Below, piece after piece: positions 1-5,133 of a stretch of 5,522 nucleotides of DNA. Where the stretch lies: assembly GCA_903884125.1 (NCBI GenBank), contig CAISDR010000031.1, forward strand, positions 1 to 5,522, in the 5' to 3' direction. This stretch comes from an uncultured bacterium (GTDB lineage Bacteria; Pseudomonadota; Alphaproteobacteria; CAISDR01). The position numbers were made by a program, and so were the translations under genes. How positions within the stretch are numbered: position 1 is the first letter of the stretch; each line of letters begins with the position of its first letter. Below the pieces are notes generated by a model that was given only the letters and a program-made list of their open reading frames with translations, made no database searches and was not told where the DNA came from.

Positions 1-459
1 ACCAAGCAGATCGCGTTCAATGTGATCCCGCATATCGACTCGTTCATGGAAGATGGTACCACCAAGGAAGAATGGAAAATGGTGGTCGAGACCAAGAAGA
101 TTCTCGACCCCAAGATCAAGCTGGTGGCAACCTGCGTGCGTGTGCCGGTTTTCATTGGTCATTCCGAAGCGGTTCATATCGAACTGGAAAGCCCGATGTC
201 AGCAGATGAAGCCCGCGACATTCTGCGTAGCGCACCCGGCGTGCTGGTTGTCGACAGCCATGAAGACGGTGGTTACGTCACGCCGATTGAATGTGTGGGC
301 GATTATGCAACGTTTGTATCGCGCATCCGCACGGACCCGACGGTGGATAATGGGCTGGCCATGTGGGTGGTATCCGACAATCTGCGCAAAGGTGCGGCTT
401 TGAATGCCATCCAGATCGCGGAACTGCTGGCCACCCGCTATCTTCGCAAAGCCGCATAG
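1..459 (+). CDS. asd: Aspartate-semialdehyde dehydrogenase, C-terminal part (5' end outside window)
   Basis: This enzyme reduces aspartyl-4-phosphate to aspartate-4-semialdehyde with NADPH in the cytoplasm, the branch-point step toward lysine/diaminopimelate, threonine and methionine. The frame is open from base 1, so the 152 visible residues are roughly the C-terminal 45% of a protein usually near 340 residues; the catalytic cysteine and N-terminal NADP fold lie upstream of the window. Family hallmarks are the FNVIPHIDSF segment at visible residues 6-15, the CVRVPVFIGHS motif at 45-55 with Arg47 and His54 seven residues apart (as the substrate-binding Arg and catalytic His are in the E. coli enzyme), and the C-terminal DNLRKGAALNAIQIAELL segment that helps bind cofactor. 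The reading frame is intact to a TAG stop. The GTG at base 22 is an internal Val codon, not a start. The next gene begins 25 bases downstream on the same strand, so an operon is likely. I see no terminator between them. Confidence 0.95.
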   Translation, partial: TKQIAFNVIPHIDSFMEDGTTKEEWKMVVETKKILDPKIKLVATCVRVPVFIGHSEAVHIELESPMSADEARDILRSAPGVLVVDSHEDGGYVTPIECVGDYATFVSRIRTDPTVDNGLAMWVVSDNLRKGAALNAIQIAELLATRYLRKAA

Positions 460-484
460 CTGATATTCAGCGCAGGGGATCTTG

Positions 485-892
485 ATGAATCCTGGTCTTG
501 ATCCCCTTCTGGCTGCACCCTGGTTTGTGCAGGCCCATGCCTTTGGTGCCATCGCGGCCTTTGTTCTGGGGCTTGCACAGTTTGCGCGCGTCAAGGGAAC
601 GACAGCCCACCGGGTGATGGGTTACACATGGTGCGGGCTGATGCTGTTTATTGCGGCCACATCATTTTTCATTCACGCCATTAACGGACCGGACGGCTTC
701 AGCATCATCCATCTTATTTCCATCTTCGTCATCATCATGGTGCCGGTGGGCATCATGCGCGCCCGCCGTGGTCAAATCCGCGAACATCAGCGCGGCATGG
801 CATCCATGTTTATTTTTGCGCTGGTGGTCGCTGGTGCATTCACATTCCTGCCCGGCCGGATCATGAATCACGTATTGTTCGGCAGCCCTTAG
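485..892 (+). CDS. DUF2306-type small integral membrane protein
   Basis: The product is 135 residues with four predicted membrane helices at roughly 13-34, 45-66, 73-92 and 104-122. It resembles the DUF2306 family of uncharacterised bacterial membrane proteins: a histidine at the start of helix 1 (His18), an HR-x-x-G motif before helix 2 (His42), and a basic loop with EHQRGM before helix 4 (His101). Further histidines are His64, His76 and His129. No function is established for the family; the repeated membrane-edge histidines invite comparison with haem- or metal-binding membrane proteins, but that is inference. I chose the ATG at 485 because an AGGGGA ribosome-binding site (474-479) lies 5 bases upstream; the overlapping TTG at 482 would add only one residue. 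It follows asd closely and is probably translated from the same message. Its TAG stop overlaps the stop codon of the convergent gene on the minus strand. Confidence 0.8.
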   Translation: MNPGLDPLLAAPWFVQAHAFGAIAAFVLGLAQFARVKGTTAHRVMGYTWCGLMLFIAATSFFIHAINGPDGFSIIHLISIFVIIMVPVGIMRARRGQIREHQRGMASMFIFALVVAGAFTFLPGRIMNHVLFGSP

Positions 893-2691
893 ACAGATTT
901 CAGGCGGCTGGCGATCAGGGCTTTGGCCGCATTGATGACCTGCGGCACATATTTGTGCTTGTAAGCATAGGTTTGCTGATCATCCATCAGATGCACAATG
1001 GCCGCCACATCCACTTCAAACAGAATTACTTTTCCTTCGGGTGTGACGGCGTAATCAACGCCAAAATAATCGATGCGGATTCGATCTGATATGGCGCGCA
1101 GGCAGTCCATGGCGGGCTTGCCGATTACCGCCGTCATATCGGCCAGATAGGCTTCTTCTTCAAGGCGCAGATGGGGTGAAAGTTCCATATGGGCGTTATA
1201 ATAATGCACCATCCAGTGATCACGGATCGCCATATGAAACGGCCATGGGGTGCCGTCAATGACAATGGCGCGGAACTTGCGGTAAAGGCTGTCACCTGCC
1301 CGCGCATAGTCAACAAACTGCGTCAGATAGAAATCTGTGGCATCGATCTGATCAAGATAGGTGATCAGTTCATCGCGGCAGCTAATCTTTTCCAGGTCAT
1401 GTCCGGCATGAGTGCCGACCGGCCGCAGCAAAACGGGATAATTCATTTGCGGATCAGGCGATGGGCCACTTTGCGCCCAAAGTTCCATCGCCGCCCTGCC
1501 AACCCGCACTGCCAGCGGCACGATCAGATTTTCAATGCCCGATAAAGTTCGCGCCATATGATCGCGGGTTGTCAGCGCAACCTGTTTTGGCTGATTGATC
1601 ACCGGCTTTGTCTGCGAATCAACAAATTGCTGCGCCATGATCAAATGATCGCGCGTGTGGTCCGGTTCCGAAATGGCATTAAAGACCAGATCATAGGGGG
1701 GCAGTTCGGCAGATTTGCGTATTGGCCGATCACCCAAAAGCACATAGCGATGCAGGTTATAATCGTCTTTTGACAGCACAAAGCCAATCGGCAGATTGGC
1801 CTGAAAATCACCTGGGGCCTCAAGGATCAGAATCGATGGGGCACCAGCTTTGGCGCAGGTTTCACTGAACACCTGCTGGCGCGCCAGTGCTTCGGCCTGA
1901 TGGATGCGGGCCAGCGCGTGATCGCCACGCACCTCGGCCAGATAATAAATCCCCATATGCGCGCGAACATCATCCGCATCCATTTCCACCGCAGCTTTCA
2001 GCAGACGAAGCGCGGAAGGCCAGACGCCGTGACGGAAAAGCGCCTGACCGCCGGTGGACAGGGCATCTGCATAATCTGGCATAAGCGACAGGGCGCGGGC
2101 GGCAGAGCAGGCTGCCTGATCCATCTGGCCACGCTCATATCGCACCACGGACAGATTGTGATGGAGTTCCGCACGTTGCGGATGATGAGACAATGCCTGA
2201 TCAAAAACGGTGTCAGCCTTGTTCAGATCACCAGCCTTGTATGCCAGACTGGCCAGCGCATTTGCCGCTGACAGACCTGTGTCGGATGCAGGTTCCGCCA
2301 TCATGGACTGGTAAAACAGTTCGGCTGCCGCCTCATCATCACCACACTGGACAAGCTGCTGACCAAGCACCAGCAAAGTTGCCGCGTCGTGACGTCCACG
2401 CTTTGACAGCTTTCGGTAAACACGCGCGCATTCACCTGCATGGCCCAGCGCCAGACAGATCCGCGCCCGCTGTCCGAAAGGTCCCAGTGCATCCGGCACC
2501 AGCGCGATGATACGCTCGGTTGCTTTCAGCGCATCGCCATAGGCGCCCCCCTGTATCAGAATCTTGGCGGCACTATCCAGCGCGCCCACATGCTGGGGCT
2601 GACGATCCAGAACAATCATGCATTGCTGCAAGGCATCAGCCAGACGACCCTGACCCGCCAAAACACGTGCAGCTTCCAGTTCCTGGGTCAT
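889..2691 (-). CDS. TPR-repeat protein with C-terminal ATP-grasp-like domain
   Basis: This is a 600-residue cytoplasmic protein without signal peptide or membrane helix. Residues 1-272 form about eight TPR-like helical repeats of around 34 residues (alternating Ala/Gly/Leu positions, units near 2-34, 35-68, 69-101, 102-136, 137-173, 174-207, 208-241 and 242-272). Residues about 285-600 resemble an ATP-grasp ligase: an NQP-x-x-V-x-L-T-x-RD segment at 366-377, LLRPVGTHAG at 421-430, a lid-like stretch through RKFRAIVIDG at 471-480, and DYFGVDY at 541-547 followed by ILFEVDVAA at 556-564. Family knowledge suggests ATP-dependent carboxylate-amine ligation, with the TPRs binding a protein or peptide partner. 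The substrate is unknown. The metal-binding ExN position common in ATP-grasp enzymes reads E559-V-D561 here, so activity is not certain. The start is supported by an AGGA ribosome-binding site 6 bases upstream of the ATG. It stands alone, convergent with the asd/DUF2306 pair, with its own upstream region. Confidence 0.8.
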   Translation of the reverse strand: MTQELEAARVLAGQGRLADALQQCMIVLDRQPQHVGALDSAAKILIQGGAYGDALKATERIIALVPDALGPFGQRARICLALGHAGECARVYRKLSKRGRHDAATLLVLGQQLVQCGDDEAAAELFYQSMMAEPASDTGLSAANALASLAYKAGDLNKADTVFDQALSHHPQRAELHHNLSVVRYERGQMDQAACSAARALSLMPDYADALSTGGQALFRHGVWPSALRLLKAAVEMDADDVRAHMGIYYLAEVRGDHALARIHQAEALARQQVFSETCAKAGAPSILILEAPGDFQANLPIGFVLSKDDYNLHRYVLLGDRPIRKSAELPPYDLVFNAISEPDHTRDHLIMAQQFVDSQTKPVINQPKQVALTTRDHMARTLSGIENLIVPLAVRVGRAAMELWAQSGPSPDPQMNYPVLLRPVGTHAGHDLEKISCRDELITYLDQIDATDFYLTQFVDYARAGDSLYRKFRAIVIDGTPWPFHMAIRDHWMVHYYNAHMELSPHLRLEEEAYLADMTAVIGKPAMDCLRAISDRIRIDYFGVDYAVTPEGKVILFEVDVAAIVHLMDDQQTYAYKHKYVPQVINAAKALIASRLKSV

Positions 2692-2734
2692 GGCCTATCC
2701 TATGCAAACAATCAGCACGCCATGCCCAGACCGG

Positions 2735-2747
2735 CACGGAATCCGTG
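2735..2747. repeat. Perfect palindrome CACGGA-A-TCCGTG upstream of the TPR/ATP-grasp gene
   Basis: Two 6-base arms, perfectly complementary, are separated by one base. The palindrome lies 44 bases upstream of the TPR/ATP-grasp start codon and overlaps the transcription start predicted from the weak promoter at 2752-2780. That placement would suit a repressor operator. No regulator is encoded next to it, and a 13-base palindrome can occur by chance. Confidence 0.35.
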
Positions 2748-2751
2748 GATG

Positions 2752-2780
2752 ATCAAAGCTTAGGAAGAATTGGTTAACAA
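2752..2780 (-). promoter_or_regulatory. Possible promoter of the TPR/ATP-grasp gene
   Basis: On the minus strand a TTGTTA box (2775-2780) and a TTTGAT box (2752-2757) are 17 bases apart. Each matches the sigma-70 consensus at 4 of 6 positions. It is the best candidate I see in the 161-base gap before the gene, and it puts the start site near 2745, inside the 13-base palindrome. The call rests on consensus matching only. Confidence 0.25.
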
Positions 2781-2795
2781 ATCGGCACAGGGATC

Positions 2796-2823
2796 GGGGT
2801 CGGGGTCGGGGTCGGGGTTGGGG
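2796..2823 (+). repeat. GGGGTC hexamer repeat with five GGGG tracts (potential G-quadruplex)
   Basis: Five GGGG runs (2796-2799, 2802-2805, 2808-2811, 2814-2817, 2820-2823) are separated by two-base spacers TC, TC, TC and TT. This is a short tandem repeat of a 6-base unit and a textbook intramolecular G-quadruplex motif on the plus strand. It starts 29 bases beyond the stop codon of the NYN gene and lies about 16 bases upstream of the putative -35 box of the next gene. The minus-strand transcript leaving the NYN gene would instead be very C-rich and G-poor, as Rho loading sites are, so it might also help end transcription. No hairpin with a T run is seen after the NYN gene. Confidence 0.8.
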
Positions 2824-2852
2824 CTGGATTCGGAAATGAATAGCTGAAATGC

Positions 2853-3683
2853 CTAAACCACGGCCCGTCTGAAATAAGTTCGACCCGCCTCAAGGCTCTG
2901 ATTGGGAATCACCTGGACTAGCAGATGTCGCTTCATCATGCCGATCAACTGCCCGTCGATTTGTTTGGGAATAGCCTGGTTGCCCTGTTTGATCGCAACA
3001 CGTTCCTCAGGCGAAAGTGCATCGGTAAGTAACTTGAGTGCAGTTTGCAGCGCGCCCGGCAGTTCAAATGCATCAAAATCTGTTTTCTCCGCAGGCAGAG
3101 CAGGATCAGGTTGCGTTTCCGGGCCATTGTCTGGCCCTGACAATGGCTCGATTATGTCGCGAAAATCGTCCTTCGTCAGTTCCCGGACAGTGTCTGATTC
3201 CTGACGTAATGTTGGGGACTGATTTGACCTGGACGGCGCGATGCCAACCAGATGAACTCGAACACCAAAACTTTGTGACAGCACAAGCCCGACGCGAAGG
3301 TCTTCATCACCAGAAACGATAATGGCATCGGTAATCGCATGGTTTCGCGCAAGTTCAAAAAGATCAGTTACGATAAGGCTATCGACACCCTTTTGCTGCC
3401 CCATGCCATTGATCTGGCCAAGCCGCAGTTTGACATCATCCAGTTCGGCAATCCGGGTCTGTTCCGGCGTTACACTACCGCGCGCACCATCATACCAGTA
3501 GATTCGAAGCAACGATGCGCCCGACGGACCACAGCAATTTTCGCCCAGCTTTTTCAGTCGGGCAATTAATCCGGCATTGTCAATTTTGAGCTTGTGACGC
3601 TGAAGGGATTTACCGCCGGAAATCAGGGCGGAAGCGGCCGCAAAAAGATAGCCGGCGTCAATCAGAACTGCGTAACGACTCAT
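2853..3683 (-). CDS. NYN-domain (LabA/DUF88-like, PIN-fold) putative ribonuclease
   Basis: The 276-residue product begins with SRYAVLIDAGYL, the usual N-terminal strand of NYN/DUF88 proteins, PIN-like nucleases that cut RNA with a Mg2+ site built from aspartates. The acidic residues are present: Asp9, the KGVDSLIVTD motif with Asp101 and Asp107, and the SGDEDL motif with Asp126 and Asp128. The nuclease domain spans about residues 1-175. A proline- and acid-rich linker (180-207) follows, then a C-terminal region (208-276) with the pattern IPKQID-x-x-L and an Arg/Phe end (YFRR) that resembles the small winged-helix-like tail of related proteins, possibly nucleic-acid binding. The RNA target is unknown. 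I chose the ATG at 3683 because homologous domains start just before this strand, but it has no obvious ribosome-binding site. An in-frame ATG at 3728 has AGGG 8 bases upstream and would add 15 residues (291 in total). The gene has its own promoter and structured leader. Confidence 0.82.
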   Translation of the reverse strand: MSRYAVLIDAGYLFAAASALISGGKSLQRHKLKIDNAGLIARLKKLGENCCGPSGASLLRIYWYDGARGSVTPEQTRIAELDDVKLRLGQINGMGQQKGVDSLIVTDLFELARNHAITDAIIVSGDEDLRVGLVLSQSFGVRVHLVGIAPSRSNQSPTLRQESDTVRELTKDDFRDIIEPLSGPDNGPETQPDPALPAEKTDFDAFELPGALQTALKLLTDALSPEERVAIKQGNQAIPKQIDGQLIGMMKRHLLVQVIPNQSLEAGRTYFRRAVV

Positions 3684-3704
3684 GCAACTAACTTTGGGGG
3701 TAAC

Positions 3705-3724
3705 GGGGCCCCCGCAGGGGCCCC
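3705..3724. repeat. All-GC hairpin, two GGGGCCCC copies around a 4-base loop
   Basis: Copies of GGGGCCCC at 3705-3712 and 3717-3724 can pair perfectly (8 bp, loop of four bases at 3713-3716). Each copy is also self-complementary, so other pairings are possible, including one with the run of five C (minus strand) just downstream. In the NYN transcript it sits about 21 bases before the ATG at 3683, or directly after the alternative ATG at 3728. No T run follows, so it is not a standard terminator. It would form a very stable block in the 5' leader. Confidence 0.75.
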
Positions 3725-3737
3725 TCATAATATCTAC

Positions 3738-3758
3738 CCTGTCAGTTATGCTGACAGG
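3738..3758. promoter_or_regulatory. Perfect 8-bp inverted repeat CCTGTCAG-N5-CTGACAGG at the NYN transcription start
   Basis: The two 8-base arms (3738-3745 and 3751-3758) are perfectly complementary with a 5-base spacer, 21 bases in total, typical of an operator for a dimeric repressor. It begins 8 bases downstream of the predicted -10 box of the NYN promoter, so it covers the start site. In RNA it would form a 5'-end hairpin whose 3' arm contains part of the AGGG that could serve the ATG at 3728. Whether it works as DNA operator or RNA hairpin cannot be told from sequence. Confidence 0.6.
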
Positions 3759-3766
3759 AGCGATTA

Positions 3767-3795
3767 GCGATATGAAAATCCGGGCAAAATGTCAA
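3767..3795 (-). promoter_or_regulatory. Probable sigma-70 promoter of the NYN gene
   Basis: On the minus strand a perfect TTGACA -35 box (3790-3795) is followed, after 17 bases, by TATCGC (3767-3772) as the -10 box. The -35 and spacing are ideal; the -10 keeps only the TAT. Transcription would start near 3760, giving a leader of about 77 bases to the ATG at 3683. It lies just past the mgtC-like gene's stop codon, so the NYN gene is probably transcribed on its own. Confidence 0.5.
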
Positions 3796-3848
3796 GCGAC
3801 CTTCAGCTGTATGACACAGCACGATCCGAATTTGCCGTGAATGCCTGA

Positions 3849-4577
3849 CTAATCCCGCATCGGCGTGACGGTCAGTTCCTGAACAGAGGGGGTATTCTGC
3901 AGGGCCTGAACCAGTGTGTGCTGGGCATCGGACCGGTCGGATTGTACGGTCATTTCATAAGACGCCTGTCCCAACTCGTTATTACAGGAAATGGCCCAGT
4001 CCGTTACCTTGAACCCAAGGTTTCCTGCCAGAAGATCAAGTTCCATCCGGGCTTTTTCGCCGCTGCCCGCGCATTTGACGACCACTTTTAACAGCGAGAA
4101 ATGCGGCAGGCGGGCTTCAAGCTGGCGAAAGGTTGCCATGGCAAAGGTGGTCATGATTGCAGCAGCGATGGATGACAGATAAAAACCAAGCCCGACCAGC
4201 GTGCCAATGGCAGCTGCCATCCAGATCGATGCCGCGGTGGAAAGACCCCGAATGGTCTGACCTTCGCGCATGATAACACCGGCACCCAGGAAACCGATGC
4301 CGGTCATAACGCCTTGTATCACGCGGGTCGGGTCGACATTGGGAGAAATCTGGGCCTGCCCCCCATACCACAGGTCGGGGAAACCGCAGGCAATAGTAAG
4401 GCCACAGGATGCGGTACAGACCAGCGCATAAGTACGCATGCCTGCCGCGCGCCCGTGATAGACGCGCTCAAAGCCCATAACGGTGCCAAGACCAAAGGAC
4501 CCGATCAGATGCAGAATGATGATCGCGCTTACCTGAAGCAGGGGGGGCGACCAGTAAATGCCCAGATTTTCAAACAT
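3849..4577 (-). CDS. MgtC/SapB family inner-membrane protein
   Basis: The 242-residue protein has an N-terminal membrane domain and a soluble C-terminal domain. The family signature GFER-x6-AGMRT is at residues 35-49 and DPTRVIQGVMTGIGFLGAG at 82-100, followed by GLSTAASIW at 111-119. About five hydrophobic helices span residues 14-150. Residues 160-242 look like the ACT-like C-terminal domain seen in MgtC. In Salmonella and Mycobacterium, MgtC supports survival in macrophages and growth at low Mg2+, and the Salmonella protein inhibits the F1Fo ATP synthase; in environmental bacteria the role is mostly unknown, so the family name is safer than mgtC. The start ATG has only a weak GGTGG ribosome-binding site. 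An intrinsic terminator hairpin sits 16-19 bases upstream of the start, between this gene and rpsU, so expression either comes from readthrough or depends on that hairpin. There is no clear terminator after the TAG stop. Confidence 0.88.
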   Translation of the reverse strand: MFENLGIYWSPPLLQVSAIIILHLIGSFGLGTVMGFERVYHGRAAGMRTYALVCTASCGLTIACGFPDLWYGGQAQISPNVDPTRVIQGVMTGIGFLGAGVIMREGQTIRGLSTAASIWMAAAIGTLVGLGFYLSSIAAAIMTTFAMATFRQLEARLPHFSLLKVVVKCAGSGEKARMELDLLAGNLGFKVTDWAISCNNELGQASYEMTVQSDRSDAQHTLVQALQNTPSVQELTVTPMRD

Positions 4578-4592
4578 GGCCCACCGAACGCC

Positions 4593-4623
4593 AAAAGCCC
4601 CGCGTCGTCAAGACAGCGGGGCT
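4593..4623 (-). terminator. Intrinsic terminator between rpsU and the mgtC-like gene
   Basis: Eight-base arms AGCCCCGC (4596-4603) and GCGGGGCT (4616-4623) pair perfectly around a 12-base loop. On the minus strand the stem is followed by a TTTT stretch (the last stem base and the next three), the form of a Rho-independent terminator. It ends rpsU transcription about 100 bases past its stop codon and lies only 16-19 bases before the mgtC-like start codon. The plus-strand side has a broken T stretch (GCTTTAT), so it could work weakly in both directions. The long loop and short T run suggest incomplete efficiency. Confidence 0.7.
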
Positions 4624-4688
4624 GCTTTATGGTCCTAATTGAGAGTTTTTGCCGCAGAGATTCAAAAAGATCCAATTAAACCGGCAAC

Positions 4689-4709
4689 TTAAGGGCCATA
4701 AGCCCTCAA
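4689..4709 (-). repeat. Hairpin in the rpsU 3' region
   Basis: On the minus strand TTGAGGGC and GCCCTTAA can form an 8-bp stem (one G-U pair at the RNA level) around the 5-base loop TTATG, beginning about 15 bases after the rpsU stop. No T run follows, so it is not a full intrinsic terminator. It may protect the 3' end of the rpsU message or may be part of the leader of the mgtC-like gene. An ATG within loop and stem opens an eight-codon frame (MALKLPV plus stop, 4676-4699) with a closely spaced GAGGG. Confidence 0.35.
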
Positions 4710-4723
4710 TCGGAAATCCTGGC

Positions 4724-4930
4724 CTATGCGCCACCTTCGCGCTGGGCGCGCTTGCGGGCCAGCTTGCGGGCGCGACGGATCGCTTCGGCGCGTTCGCGCG
4801 CACGGCGTTCAGACGGCTTTTCATAGAAGTTACGCAGCTTCATTTCCCGGAAGATGCCTTCGCGCTGCATCTTCTTTTTCAGGGCTTTAAGCGCCTGATC
4901 GACATTATTGTCACGAACCAGAACCTGCAT
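4724..4930 (-). CDS. rpsU: Small ribosomal subunit protein bS21
   Basis: The 68-residue protein begins MQVLVRDNNVDQALKALKKK and has the bS21 core FREMKLRNFYEKPSERRARE at about residues 28-47, followed by the Arg/Ala/Lys-rich tail usual in alphaproteobacteria. bS21 joins the 30S subunit late, near the 3' end of 16S rRNA, and helps initiation. The length fits the family. The frame stays open upstream for another 52 codons to an ATG at 5086, but that extension has no family similarity. The ATG at 4930 has a GAGG ribosome-binding site 4 bases upstream and matches bS21 starts exactly. The gene appears monocistronic: a candidate promoter lies about 120 bases upstream and a terminator about 100 bases downstream. 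Confidence 0.97.
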   Translation of the reverse strand: MQVLVRDNNVDQALKALKKKMQREGIFREMKLRNFYEKPSERRARERAEAIRRARKLARKRAQREGGA

Positions 4931-5050
4931 GTGACCTCGCGGTGGCGCGGAATTCGGGCCGGCGACCATCGCCGTCCATCCTCCCGCAAAATGGCAACCT
5001 TTCGGGAACGCACTAAAGGCCGAGGAATGAACCCGGCCCAGCGCGCCCGT

Positions 5051-5079
5051 TCGATAGCAAATCTGCCGGGCCTTGTCCA
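5051..5079 (-). promoter_or_regulatory. Possible rpsU promoter
   Basis: On the minus strand TGGACA (5074-5079, 5 of 6 matches to the -35 consensus) is followed after 17 bases by TATCGA (5051-5056) with a TG one base before it, an extended -10 form. Transcription would start near 5044 and leave a leader of about 114 bases before rpsU. The -10 box itself is poor, matching consensus only in TAT, like that of the NYN promoter. The call rests on consensus matching only. Confidence 0.35.
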
Positions 5080-5133
5080 CAACCAAGTGATGCCCGGTAT
5101 CCCCTGGCCCGCCCAGCCCCCGGCAACTGGTTT

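Noticed and set aside
199..594. Minus-strand 131-residue open frame across the asd end and DUF2306 start
   Set aside because: It is antisense to two supported genes and has no recognisable motif.
1900..2271. Plus-strand open frames opposite the TPR/ATP-grasp gene (also 1189-1545 and 2440-2763)
   Set aside because: These are antisense shadows of a long gene; no domain, ribosome-binding site or plausible protein composition supports them.
3806..3820. GCTGT-N5-ACAGC hairpin after the mgtC-like gene as its terminator
   Set aside because: Only five base pairs, and no T run on the minus strand.
3772..3840. Plus-strand 22-codon frame (MKIRAKCQ...) with AGGAG 11 bases upstream
   Set aside because: The AGGAG lies at the edge of the inverted repeat, the spacing is long, the frame runs antisense over the NYN promoter, and the peptide shows no recognisable features.
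4931..5086. 52-codon upstream in-frame extension of rpsU
   Set aside because: bS21 proteins start at MQVLVRDNN, the ATG at 4930 has its own ribosome-binding site, and the extension lacks similarity and would overlap the predicted promoter.
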